A DNA stretch of 6,663 nt from Oscillospiraceae bacterium (GTDB taxonomy: Bacteria > Bacillota > Clostridia > Oscillospirales > Oscillospiraceae): contig JAGAMQ010000055.1 of the NCBI GenBank assembly GCA_017624645.1, forward strand, positions 1 through 6,663. Reading direction: 5' to 3'. A program made the translations under genes and the position numbers. Position 1 is the first letter of the stretch; each line of letters starts with the position of its first letter. Shown one piece after another: positions 1 through 6,663 of the stretch. The notes below the pieces were generated by a model that saw only the letters and a program-made list of their open reading frames with translations, did not search any database and had not been told where the DNA came from.

Positions 1-734
1 ATCCGCTCCTGCCATACCTCGTCGGGCTCGCCCATGGATACCCATACATCGGTGTAGATCACATGGGCACCCTGGACGGCAGCCATGGGATCCGTGGAGA
101 ATTCCAAGGTTGCGCCAGTCTCAGCAGCGATTTTTTCACAGGTCTCGATGAGTGCCTTGTCCGGGAAATATTTCTCGGGAGCGCATGCCACAAAGTGCAT
201 ACCCATCTTGGCACAGCCCACCATGAGGGAATTGCCCATATTGTACCGGGCGTCGCCCATATACACCAGCTTCTTGCCTGCCAATTCCCCGAAATGCTCC
301 TGGATGGTCAGAAAATCTGCAAGGATCTGGGTGGGGTGGAACTCGTTGGTCAGCCCGTTCCATACAGGAACACCGGCATACTGTGCAAGCTGCTCCACGA
401 TCTCCTGCCCAAAGCCCCGGTACTCGATACCGTCAAACATCCGACCCAGTACCCGTGCGGTATCGGGGATAGATTCCTTTTTGCCCATCTGAGAGCTTTT
501 GGGATCCAGATACACAGGATGCATACCAAGATCTGCGGCGGCTACTTCAAAGGCACAGCGGGTACGGGTGCTGGTCTTTTCAAAGACCAGCGCAATGGAC
601 TTGCCCTCGCAAAGCCGATGGGGAATCCCCGCCTCTTTTTGTGCTTTGAGCTCTGCGGAGAACTGCAAAAGCGCGGCGATCTCCTGGGGGGTAAAGTCCA
701 AAAGCTTCAAAAAATGCTTGTTTTTCATATCCAT
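1..734 (-). CDS. argF: Ornithine carbamoyltransferase, 3' end cut by window edge
   Basis: Transfers the carbamoyl group of carbamoyl phosphate to ornithine, giving citrulline, in the cytoplasm. 244 complete residues are visible. The carbamoyl-phosphate signature FEKTSTRTR lies at residues 51-59, SQMGKKES at 81-88, YRGFGQ at 105-110, HPTQ at 133-136, a GDARYN segment at 160-165, and the ornithine-side DVWVSMG loop at 229-235. The family is usually 305-340 residues, so about 60-90 are missing, including the C-terminal HCLP segment. The start ATG at 734 is preceded by AAGGAG nine bases upstream, which overlaps the argD stop codon; an in-frame ATG at 728 would be too far from that site. The gene starts 13 bases after argD, so it is probably co-translated with it. 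The wording of the motifs is closer to the ArgI/ArcB class than to short ArgF proteins. A catabolic role is possible for that class, but the surrounding biosynthetic genes favour an anabolic one. Confidence 0.96.
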   Translation of the reverse strand, partial: MDMKNKHFLKLLDFTPQEIAALLQFSAELKAQKEAGIPHRLCEGKSIALVFEKTSTRTRCAFEVAAADLGMHPVYLDPKSSQMGKKESIPDTARVLGRMFDGIEYRGFGQEIVEQLAQYAGVPVWNGLTNEFHPTQILADFLTIQEHFGELAGKKLVYMGDARYNMGNSLMVGCAKMGMHFVACAPEKYFPDKALIETCEKIAAETGATLEFSTDPMAAVQGAHVIYTDVWVSMGEPDEVWQER

Positions 735-743
735 AGGTGTATT

Positions 744-749
744 CTCCTT
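744..749 (-). promoter_or_regulatory. argF ribosome binding site overlapping the argD stop codon
   Basis: On the minus strand this reads AAGGAG, nine bases before the argF ATG at 734. It shares bases with the argD TAA stop at 750-748. It decides the argF start and suggests that ribosomes finishing argD help initiate argF. Confidence 0.8.
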
Positions 750-1911
750 ACTCACAGGCTTCCCCAATGACGGAAACTGCCTTCTTCAGCAGCTCCATGG
801 GGATATTTAGGGCAGGCAGCAGCCGCACCTTGTCTTTGGCGGTGAGACACAGAACGCCCTTTTCCATACATTCTGCTACCACTTCCTTGGCGGGCCGTTC
901 GGTTTTAATGCCGATCATCAGACCCATGCCGTCTACAGATTCTACGCCGGGAAGCTTGGAAAGCTCCCGGAAGAGGTATTCGCTTTTCTCCCGGACCTGA
1001 GCGAGGAACGCTTCGTCCAGCCGACGGATCACCGTCAGAGCACCGGCACAGCACACCGGATTGCCACCGTAGGTGGAACCGTGGTCACCGGGGGCAAGAA
1101 CGCTTTCTACCTTTTCACCCACCAGTACAGCACCGATAGGCAGTCCACCGCCAAGCCCTTTGGCAGTGGATACGATATCCGGCTGGATACCGAACTGCAT
1201 ATAGCTGTAGAGGGTGCCGGTGCGTCCGTTGCCGGTTTGTACTTCGTCGATCATCAGAGGAATGTCCTCCTGCTGACACAGCGCGGCCACATCCTGAACA
1301 AAGTCCTTTTCCAGAGGGACTACGCCGCCCTCACCCTGTACACATTCCAGCAGGATACCTGCTGTGGGGTACTGGGCAACGAGCTTTTTAAGACCGATGA
1401 AATCTCCCGCCTGTACATGGTGGAAGCCGGGGGTCAGGGGCTGAAAATGCTGATGGAAATGATCCTGTCCCGTAGCGGCAAGGGTGGTCAAGGTCCTGCC
1501 GTGGAAGCTGTTGACCAGAGTGATGATATGGTAGTACTCGTTGCCTTTTTTCTCCATGGAGTACTTCCGGGCGTATTTGATAGCACCCTCGTTTGCCTCT
1601 GCACCGGAGTTTCCGAAGAAAACCTTCTTCATGCCGGTGCGCTGACAAAGCTCCTTTGCCAGCTGGGCACAGGGGTCTGTGTAGTACAGGTTGGACACAT
1701 GCTGCAGCTTGCCTGCCTGCTCCGTCACCGCGGCCAGCCACTGCTCATCGGCAATGCCGAAGGCGGTGACGCCTATGCCGGAGCCAAGGTCGATGTATTC
1801 TTTGCCATCGGCAGCAGTAAGCACACTGCCCTTGCCGCTGACCAGCTCTAAGGGGAAACGGCCGTAGGTATGCGCCACATATTCCTGATCAACGGCGGTA
1901 ATGCTATTCAT
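748..1911 (-). CDS. argD: Acetylornithine aminotransferase
   Basis: PLP-dependent class III aminotransferase that converts N-acetylglutamate 5-semialdehyde plus glutamate to N2-acetylornithine and 2-oxoglutarate, in the cytoplasm. At 387 residues it has the usual length. Visible motifs are the phosphate-binding [10 protein letters not shown] at residues 99-108, SFHGRT at 135-140, ECVQGEGG at 189-196, [12 protein letters not shown] at 221-232 with the ring-stacking aspartate D222, and STAKGLGGG at 248-256 with K251 as the expected Schiff-base lysine. The ATG at 1911 follows the argB stop by 6 bases; its ribosome binding site is only AAAGG, ten bases upstream and inside argB, the weakest in the cluster, so translational coupling to argB is likely. 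Some ArgD proteins also act as succinyldiaminopimelate aminotransferase in lysine synthesis. That cannot be judged here. Confidence 0.97.
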   Translation of the reverse strand: MNSITAVDQEYVAHTYGRFPLELVSGKGSVLTAADGKEYIDLGSGIGVTAFGIADEQWLAAVTEQAGKLQHVSNLYYTDPCAQLAKELCQRTGMKKVFFGNSGAEANEGAIKYARKYSMEKKGNEYYHIITLVNSFHGRTLTTLAATGQDHFHQHFQPLTPGFHHVQAGDFIGLKKLVAQYPTAGILLECVQGEGGVVPLEKDFVQDVAALCQQEDIPLMIDEVQTGNGRTGTLYSYMQFGIQPDIVSTAKGLGGGLPIGAVLVGEKVESVLAPGDHGSTYGGNPVCCAGALTVIRRLDEAFLAQVREKSEYLFRELSKLPGVESVDGMGLMIGIKTERPAKEVVAECMEKGVLCLTAKDKVRLLPALNIPMELLKKAVSVIGEACE

Positions 1912-1917
1912 TTTATA

Positions 1918-2781
1918 TCAGCCTTTCGTAACCATAGTACCGGCGCCTTCGTCGGTGAGCAGCTCCATCAGAATGGAGTGGGGGATTCGTCCGTCCATGA
2001 TGACCACATGCTTGGTGCCGTGGTTCAATGCCTCCAGACAGCAGTCCACCTTGGGGATCATGCCGCCGGAGATCACACCCTCGGTGTACAACTGCTTTGC
2101 TTCTTCCTCAGTGATGTGGGGAATCAGAGTGGAGGGATCGTCCTTATCCCGGAGGATACCGGCGATGTCTGTCATCATAATCAGCCGTTCCGCCTCCAAA
2201 GCGCCGGCAATGTGACCGGCGGCGGTGTCGCCGTTGATGTTGTAGGTGTTGCCCTCTTTGTCGCAGCCGATGGTGGAGATCACAGGGATGTACCCCTTCT
2301 CCAGAAGGTCCAGCACCGGCTGGATGTTGACCTTGGTAACATCGCCCACATAGCCCAGCTGGGGATCCCGGAACTTGGCTTCAATGAGCCGCCCGTCTAC
2401 ACCGGAAATGCCCATGGCCTTGCCGCCGTTGGCCTCCAGCATGTTCACAAGAGACTTGTTCACCTTGCCGGACAGGACCATCTGGGCAATGTCCACGGTC
2501 TCTTTGTCTGTGACCCGCAGGCCGTTGATGAACTCGGATTTCTTTCCCAGCTTGTCCATTACCTCACTGATTTCCGGGCCACCGCCGTGGACCAGTACCA
2601 CTTTGACACCGATAAGCCACAGCAGGACGATGTCCTCCATCACTTGCCCCTTGAGCTGGGGATTGACCATGGCGTTGCCGCCGTATTTCACCACTATGAT
2701 CTTGCCGTTGTAGCGGCGGATATAGGGGAGGGCGGCGGTAAGGACTTCTGCCCGCTGGGCATTGGAAAAATCGTTATGCAT
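1918..2781 (-). CDS. argB: Acetylglutamate kinase, arginine-sensitive type
   Basis: Phosphorylates N-acetylglutamate with ATP to N-acetylglutamyl 5-phosphate; amino acid kinase fold, cytoplasmic. The 287 residues show VVKYGGNAM at 30-38 with catalytic K32, HGGGPEI at 65-71 for the acetylglutamate site, GLRVTD at 87-92, NINGD at 181-185 with the metal/phosphate-organising D185, TDIAGIL at 204-210, and GGMIPK at 239-244 with the second catalytic lysine K244. Unlike the E. coli enzyme (258 residues, lysine near position 8), it has about 24 extra N-terminal residues, with an ALPYIRRYNGK helix, and ends with an HSILMELLTDEGAGTMV segment. In the family these mark hexameric kinases inhibited by arginine; inhibition here is inferred. 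The ATG at 2781 has AAAGGAG nine bases upstream. The gene lies 19 bases after argJ and 6 bases before argD. Confidence 0.97.
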   Translation of the reverse strand: MHNDFSNAQRAEVLTAALPYIRRYNGKIIVVKYGGNAMVNPQLKGQVMEDIVLLWLIGVKVVLVHGGGPEISEVMDKLGKKSEFINGLRVTDKETVDIAQMVLSGKVNKSLVNMLEANGGKAMGISGVDGRLIEAKFRDPQLGYVGDVTKVNIQPVLDLLEKGYIPVISTIGCDKEGNTYNINGDTAAGHIAGALEAERLIMMTDIAGILRDKDDPSTLIPHITEEEAKQLYTEGVISGGMIPKVDCCLEALNHGTKHVVIMDGRIPHSILMELLTDEGAGTMVTKG

Positions 2782-2800
2782 GACAGATTTCTCCTTTCTA

Positions 2801-4015
2801 TCAAGTACGGTAGTCGCCGTTGATCTTCACATAGTCATAGGTAAGATCGCATCCCCAGGCAGTGGCGCTGTAGGGACCGTCACCCAGGGTGAGAAGAATT
2901 TCTATCTCCTTTTCCAGAAGCACTTTCTTGGCTTCCTCCTCGCTGAAGGGAACGCCTGCGCCATTTCTGCAAACCTCCACGCAGCCTGCACAGGAGCGGA
3001 AGAATACGCCGATCTTATTGACATCCACATTTGCACCGCTGTAACCCACGGCACACAGCACCCGGCCCCAGTTGGCGTCAGCGCCGAACATGGCAGCCTT
3101 CAGAAGACTGGAGCACACAACGCTCTTTGCACTGATCCGGGCAGCTTCCAGGGTGTCGGCACCGGTGGCAGTACATTCCAGAAGCTTGGTGGCACCTTCT
3201 CCGTCGCCGGCAATGCACCGGCAAAGCTGCACCGTGACGGTGTTCAGCGCCTTCATGAAGACGTTGAAGTCCTCACCCTCGCAGGTGATGGTGTCATTGC
3301 CCGCCAATCCGTTGGCAAGGACAGTGACCATGTCGTTGGTGGAGGTGTCCCCGTCCACAGACAGCATGTTGAAGGTGGCGGTGACATCGGTGCGCAGTGC
3401 CTTTTGCAGCATTTCCGGGGAGATAGCAGCATCGGTGGTGATAAATACCAGCATGGTGGCCATGTTGGGATGGATCATGCCGCTGCCCTTGGCAATACCG
3501 CCCATGTGACAGACCTTGCCTCCCAGGGTGAATTCCACAGCCAGCTCCTTTTTGGCAAGATCTGTGGTCATGATGGCTTCAGCGGCAGCGGTGCTGTTGT
3601 CGTAAGCAAGATCGGCGGTCAGCGCTGCCATACCGGAAGCAATGGGGGTAATATCCAAAGGCTGGCCAATGACACCGGTGGAGGCAACCACCACATCAGA
3701 AGCCGGGATGCCGGTGGCACCTTCCACCAGAGCGCACATTTTTTCTGCCACCTGCACGCCGTCGGCATTGCAGGTATTGGCGTTGCCGCTGTTGCAGATC
3801 ACAGCCTGGGCGTAGCCGTTTTGAATGTTCTTTTTGGTCACGGCGATGGGTGCGCCCTTCACAAGATTCTGGGTATATACGGCAGCGGTGGCAGCCGGCA
3901 CATCGCTGACGATCAAGGCAAGATCCTTTTTGGACTGGTTATGCCGGATGCCGCAGTGAATACCGTTGGCACGGAAACCCTTTGCGGCACAAACGCCGCC
4001 TTCGATCATTTTCAT
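2801..4015 (-). CDS. argJ: Glutamate N-acetyltransferase / amino-acid acetyltransferase
   Basis: Transfers acetyl from N2-acetylornithine to glutamate, releasing ornithine and regenerating acetylglutamate. Bifunctional members also use acetyl-CoA to start the cycle. An Ntn-type enzyme that cuts itself into alpha and beta chains. The 404 residues have normal length. The cleavage motif KGSGMIHPNMATML spans 176-189, with T187 as the expected new N-terminal nucleophile of the beta chain. STGVIG at 112-117 contains the Thr-Gly pair expected at the oxyanion hole. GADANWGRV lies at 311-319, and the chain ends in the typical YVKINGDYRT. The start at 4015 has AGAGGAG eight bases upstream; the in-frame ATG at 4009 is less well placed. 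The protein is rich in cysteine (16), with an unusual C342-C345-C349 cluster. Bifunctionality is likely by analogy with Bacillus-type operons but is not decided by sequence alone. Confidence 0.97.
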   Translation of the reverse strand: MKMIEGGVCAAKGFRANGIHCGIRHNQSKKDLALIVSDVPAATAAVYTQNLVKGAPIAVTKKNIQNGYAQAVICNSGNANTCNADGVQVAEKMCALVEGATGIPASDVVVASTGVIGQPLDITPIASGMAALTADLAYDNSTAAAEAIMTTDLAKKELAVEFTLGGKVCHMGGIAKGSGMIHPNMATMLVFITTDAAISPEMLQKALRTDVTATFNMLSVDGDTSTNDMVTVLANGLAGNDTITCEGEDFNVFMKALNTVTVQLCRCIAGDGEGATKLLECTATGADTLEAARISAKSVVCSSLLKAAMFGADANWGRVLCAVGYSGANVDVNKIGVFFRSCAGCVEVCRNGAGVPFSEEEAKKVLLEKEIEILLTLGDGPYSATAWGCDLTYDYVKINGDYRT

Positions 4016-4035
4016 TGTTCTCTCTCCTCTAATGC

Positions 4036-4959
4036 TTACAAGGTCAGACCGGTGTCCTCAGGAAGACCCAGAAGCAGGTTCATATTTTGAATGGCAGCGC
4101 CGGAAGCGCCCTTACCCAAGTTGTCAAAACGGGAAATCAGCAGAATCCTATCTTCGTTGCCGGTAACGGTCAGGGTCATATTGTCTTTGCCGGAAAGGGC
4201 GGCGGCGGACAGCATCCCATCGGGATCTGCCTCGTCCCGGTAACAGATCAAACCGCTCTGATAGTAGCTTTCGTACATTGCTTTCAGCTGCGCCGGGGAA
4301 GCCTTACAGCTGTCCCGGAACAGAGAAACTGTGACCTCCATGCCACTGTAGAAATCCGCCACGATGGGGCAGAACACTGGCAAGGCATCAAGTCCGCACA
4401 GGGCGGCCATTTCCTTCAGATGCTTGTGCTGCTGGGTCAGGGCGTACTGCCGGGGAGCGGACAGCAGGGGACTGCGCTCCTGTGCTTCATACTCTGCGAT
4501 CATCTTCTTTCCCCCTCCGGAATAGCCCGTGAGGGAGAAGCAGGAAAGGGCCGTGTGGGGGTCGATGAGACCATTTTCCACCAGAGGTGCTACCAGTGCA
4601 ATAAAGCCACTGGCATGACAGCCGGGGTTGGCGATACGGCTTGACGCCAATATCCGCTGCCGCTGACCTTTCAGCTCCGGCATGCCATAGACCCAGTTGG
4701 GGTCTACCCGGTGGGCGGTGGAAGTGTCGATGATTTTTACCTTGCTGCCCTCTGCCAAGGCGGCAGATTCCTTTGCCGCATCGTCAGGCAGACACAAAAA
4801 AGCAATGTCTGCTTTTTGGAGGGCATCGGCGCGGGCGTTTGTGTCCTTGCGAAGATGGTCGGGAAGGATCAGAAGCTCCAGATCCCTCCGCTGAGACAGC
4901 CGGTCTGCAATGCGCAGTCCGGTGGTACCGGCACTGCCGTCAATAAATACTTTTGTCAT
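4036..4959 (-). CDS. argC: N-acetyl-gamma-glutamyl-phosphate reductase, type 2
   Basis: NADPH-dependent reduction of N-acetylglutamyl 5-phosphate to the 5-semialdehyde, in the cytoplasm. With the start at 4959 the protein has 307 residues. The nucleotide-binding segment FIDGSAGTTGLRI is at 5-17. The catalytic cysteine is C114 in NPGCHASGF, TGYSGGGKK is at 144-152, QHKHLKE at 177-183 probably holds the catalytic histidine, and DNLGKGASGAAIQN at 279-292 is the C-terminal cofactor-side motif. The FIDG..GTTG opening and length near 310 fit the short type-2 subfamily, not the about 345-residue type 1 with a GASGYTG opening. An ATG at 4980 would add seven residues but has a poorer ribosome binding site. 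The chosen ATG overlaps the argH stop in ATGA and has GGGAG eight bases upstream. argJ follows after 20 bases. Confidence 0.95.
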   Translation of the reverse strand: MTKVFIDGSAGTTGLRIADRLSQRRDLELLILPDHLRKDTNARADALQKADIAFLCLPDDAAKESAALAEGSKVKIIDTSTAHRVDPNWVYGMPELKGQRQRILASSRIANPGCHASGFIALVAPLVENGLIDPHTALSCFSLTGYSGGGKKMIAEYEAQERSPLLSAPRQYALTQQHKHLKEMAALCGLDALPVFCPIVADFYSGMEVTVSLFRDSCKASPAQLKAMYESYYQSGLICYRDEADPDGMLSAAALSGKDNMTLTVTGNEDRILLISRFDNLGKGASGAAIQNMNLLLGLPEDTGLTL

Positions 4960-6329
4960 TTCAGAAACTCCCGTACCCATGCGATCTGTGCCTTTACGGA
5001 GGCAGTGGAGGTACCACCCTCGCTGATCCGCTTTTCCACACAGGTCACAAGATCAATGTCCCTGTAAAGGTCCTCCTGGAACAGGTGGCTGTATTGCCGG
5101 TAGGTCTCCAGGGGAAGCTCCTCCAACACTGTGTTTTCCTTGATGCACAGGGCCACCAGCTGACCGGAGATCTTATAGGCGCTGCGGAAGGGCAGCCCCT
5201 TTTTGACAAGGTAGTCCGCCAGATCTGTGGCATTGATAAAGCCTTTTTGGGCGGCGCGCTTCATATTCTCGGTCTTGGCAGTCATGGTGGCAATCATGGG
5301 GGTGAATACCTGCAGGCACATCTTCACGGTGTCCACCGCGTCAAATACGCCCTCCTTGTCCTCCTGCATATCCTTGTTATAGGCAAGGGGCAGACCCTTG
5401 AGGGTGGTAAGCAGTGCCATGAGATCGCCGAATACCCTGCCGGACTTGCCCCGGACCAGTTCTGCCATGTCGGGATTCTTTTTCTGGGGCATGATGGAAG
5501 AGCCGGTGGTGTAGGCGTCGCTAAGCTCCACGAACTGGAACTCCCAGCTTGCCCACAAAATGATTTCCTCAGAAAAACGGGACAGATGGACCATGAGGAC
5601 GGAAAGATCACTCATCAGCTCTACGCAGAAGTCCCGGTCGGAAACACCGTCCAGAGAGTTGAGGCAGATATCCTCAAAGCCCAGCTGCTGTGCTTCCATC
5701 CGCCGGTCCGTGTCATAGGTGGTGCCGGCAAGGGCGCAGCAGCCGATGGGGGAGCGGTTCATCCGCTTCCGGCAGTCCGCCAGCCGCTCCATATCCCGCA
5801 GCAGCATCATGGCATATGCCATCAGATGATGCCCGAAGGTGATGGGCTGGGCTCTTTGCAGATGGGTATAGCCGGGCATGATGGTGTCGGCATAGACCTC
5901 TGCCTTGTTCACAAGGGCATCGATCAGTGCTTTGACAAGCTGGGACAGCTGGTCGATCTCGTCCCGAAGATACATCCGGATATCCAGAGCCACCTGATCG
6001 TTACGGCTTCTGGCGGTATGCAGCTTCTTGCCCACATCTCCCAGCCGTTGGGTCAGTACCTGCTCCACAAACATGTGGATGTCTTCACACTCCATATCGA
6101 TGGGCAGCGCTCCACTGTCAATATCTGCAAGGATCTGCTCCAGCCCGGCGATCAGGGCATCCGCATCTGCCTGGGTGATGATATTTTTTGCGGCAAGCAT
6201 GGCGGCATGGGCCATGGAGCCGGTAATATCCTGTCTGTACATTCTGCTGTCGAAGCGGATGGAGGAATTGAAGTCATCCGCGATCTTTTCCACCTGACCG
6301 TCTGTCCGGCCGGCCCACATTTTAGCCAT
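4956..6329 (-). CDS. argH: Argininosuccinate lyase
   Basis: Splits argininosuccinate into arginine and fumarate, the last step of the pathway; homotetrameric cytoplasmic enzyme of the fumarase/aspartase superfamily. The 457 residues match the family length. HTARSRNDQ at 104-112 and YTHLQRAQP at 154-162 (with catalytic H156) are conserved active-site regions, and the superfamily signature GSSIMPQKKNPD at 276-287 carries the catalytic serine loop (S277/S278) and K283. The N-terminus KMWAGRTDG at 3-11 is typical. The ATG at 6329 has AAGGAG seven bases upstream. The stop TGA shares four bases with the argC start, so the two genes are probably translationally coupled. A 72-base gap with a hairpin separates it from argG. 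The gene contains no TTA, CTA or TCA codon, which leaves a long but spurious open frame on the opposite strand. Confidence 0.97.
   Translation of the reverse strand: MAKMWAGRTDGQVEKIADDFNSSIRFDSRMYRQDITGSMAHAAMLAAKNIITQADADALIAGLEQILADIDSGALPIDMECEDIHMFVEQVLTQRLGDVGKKLHTARSRNDQVALDIRMYLRDEIDQLSQLVKALIDALVNKAEVYADTIMPGYTHLQRAQPITFGHHLMAYAMMLLRDMERLADCRKRMNRSPIGCCALAGTTYDTDRRMEAQQLGFEDICLNSLDGVSDRDFCVELMSDLSVLMVHLSRFSEEIILWASWEFQFVELSDAYTTGSSIMPQKKNPDMAELVRGKSGRVFGDLMALLTTLKGLPLAYNKDMQEDKEGVFDAVDTVKMCLQVFTPMIATMTAKTENMKRAAQKGFINATDLADYLVKKGLPFRSAYKISGQLVALCIKENTVLEELPLETYRQYSHLFQEDLYRDIDLVTCVEKRISEGGTSTASVKAQIAWVREFLK
4968..4972 (-). promoter_or_regulatory. argC ribosome binding site
   Basis: On the minus strand this reads GGGAG, eight bases before the ATG at 4959 and inside the last codons of argH. 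It supports the four-base ATGA overlap start over the ATG at 4980, whose best upstream purine run (AAAGG) is weaker and further away. Confidence 0.7.
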
Positions 6330-6336
6330 TGTGCTT

Positions 6337-6342
6337 CTCCTT
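6337..6342 (-). promoter_or_regulatory. argH ribosome binding site
   Basis: AAGGAG on the minus strand, seven bases before the argH ATG at 6329. It lies 15 bases beyond the downstream arm of the intergenic hairpin, so the hairpin does not itself cover the site. Confidence 0.75.
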
Positions 6343-6357
6343 ATAAATAGCGGTAAC

Positions 6358-6378
6358 GGGCGGACATAACGTCCGCCC
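6358..6378. repeat. GC-rich perfect inverted repeat between argG and argH
   Basis: The arms GGGCGGAC (6358-6365) and GTCCGCCC (6371-6378) pair perfectly over 8 bp around a 5-base loop. In the transcribed (minus) direction the stem is followed by GTTACCGC rather than a run of T, so it is not a standard intrinsic terminator. It lies 23 bases after the argG stop and 28 bases before the argH start. It could be an RNA-stabilising or processing hairpin, or one copy of a dispersed REP-like palindrome; the window holds only this copy. Confidence 0.8.
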
Positions 6379-6401
6379 TTACAGCTTATATATCTTATGT
6401 A

Positions 6402-6663
6402 TTACTTGCCGTCCACCATAGCCTGCACCTGAATGGGCAGACCGAAGAGGTTGATAAAGCCGGTGGCGTCAGCCTGGTTGTAGTCGCTCTCGCCGAAGGT
6501 GGCGATCTCCTCGGAGTAGAGGGTGTAGGGGCTCCAAACGCCGGCGTTGATCATGTTGCCCTTGTACAGCTTCAGGCGAACCTTACCCGTAACCTTTTCC
6601 TGAGTCTTGTCCACAAAGGCGGCAAGGGCTTCTCTGAGGGGAGTGAACCACTGACCGTTGTAG
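6402..6663 (-). CDS. argG: Argininosuccinate synthase, C-terminal end only
   Basis: Joins citrulline and aspartate with ATP to give argininosuccinate; cytoplasmic. Only the last 86 residues are present, because the gene runs off the right edge; the family is about 400 residues, so about one fifth is seen. The visible part begins [16 protein letters not shown] and continues through [28 protein letters not shown] and [12 protein letters not shown], all characteristic of the ArgG C-terminal region that forms the tetramer contacts. No start can be assigned here; the GTG at 6614 is an internal valine, since the family alignment continues upstream of it without a break. The TAA stop is at 6404-6402. 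It is the first visible gene in transcription order, so the cluster's promoter is expected beyond the window. The ATP-binding P-loop-like N-terminus is not visible. Confidence 0.95.
   Translation of the reverse strand, partial: YNGQWFTPLREALAAFVDKTQEKVTGKVRLKLYKGNMINAGVWSPYTLYSEEIATFGESDYNQADATGFINLFGLPIQVQAMVDGK

Noticed and set aside
63..2823. Further plus-strand open frames opposite argF, argD and argB
   Set aside because: All the long ones (63-770, 1081-1851, 1870-2823) are codon-register shadows of the arginine genes and show no independent motif.
2762..4090. A 442-codon open frame on the plus strand opposite argJ
   Set aside because: Same register effect as over argH; its glycine- and histidine-rich composition is that of reversed GC-rich coding sequence, and argJ is unmistakable.
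4960..4980. Upstream ATG start for argC at 4980
   Set aside because: It would overlap argH by 25 bases and has only AAAGG about 10 bases upstream; the ATG at 4959 has a better-placed site and aligns with the family start before the FIDG motif.
4953..6350. A 465-codon open frame on the plus strand opposite argH
   Set aside because: It is in exact antisense codon register with argH, has no recognisable domain, and is explained by the lack of TTA, CTA and TCA codons in argH, which carries all lyase motifs.
6358..6378. Rho-independent terminator after argG
   Set aside because: The stem is GC-rich, but no U-run follows it in the transcribed direction, and downstream genes of the same pathway continue on the same strand.
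6379..6401. AT-rich stretch after argG as a promoter or ArgR operator for argH
   Set aside because: The minus strand reads TACATAAGATATATAAG, but no convincing -35 element is suitably spaced in the end of argG, and no symmetric TGAAT-type ARG box could be made out.
6402..6614. Separate 70-residue protein starting at GTG 6614
   Set aside because: The same frame continues upstream to the window edge with ArgG sequence ([16 protein letters not shown]), so this is the tail of argG.

Overview
The window is an ordinary but very compact arginine biosynthesis cluster, read entirely from the minus strand. In transcription order, from the right edge leftwards, it holds argG (C-terminal end only), argH, argC, argJ, argB, argD and argF (N-terminal three quarters, cut by the left edge). 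Together these genes cover nearly the whole route from glutamate to arginine. ArgJ and ArgB make and phosphorylate N-acetylglutamate. ArgC reduces the acyl phosphate and ArgD transaminates the semialdehyde. ArgJ then moves the acetyl group back to glutamate and releases ornithine, ArgF carbamoylates ornithine, and ArgG and ArgH convert citrulline to arginine.

Layout: argG ends at 6402. A 72-base gap follows, holding a perfect 8-bp GC-rich hairpin. argH (6329-4956) overlaps argC (4959-4036) by four bases. argJ (4015-2801), argB (2781-1918), argD (1911-748) and argF (734 to the edge) follow with gaps of 20, 19, 6 and 13 bases. Most genes have a strong purine-rich ribosome binding site. No terminator or convincing internal promoter is seen, so the genes are probably one transcription unit whose promoter lies upstream of argG, outside the window. 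No gap exceeds 72 bases, and no RNA gene, CRISPR array or mobile element was seen.

Organism: strong AAGGAG-type ribosome binding sites, GC-rich codon choice, a Firmicute-like argC-J-B-D-F order (close to Bacillus argCJBD-carAB-argF, without carAB here) and a GC-rich intergenic palindrome suggest a GC-rich Clostridia member, perhaps of the Oscillospiraceae. This is an inference from gene style, not a proven assignment.

Biology worth noting: ArgB carries the N-terminal extension and C-terminal signature typical of arginine-inhibited, hexameric N-acetylglutamate kinases, and ArgJ supplies acetyl recycling. This suggests a cyclic pathway with feedback control at ArgB. I found no previously undescribed system. 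The less usual details are the short type-2 ArgC, the ArgI/ArcB-like ArgF, a cysteine cluster in ArgJ, the hairpin and the near absence of TTA, CTA and TCA codons.
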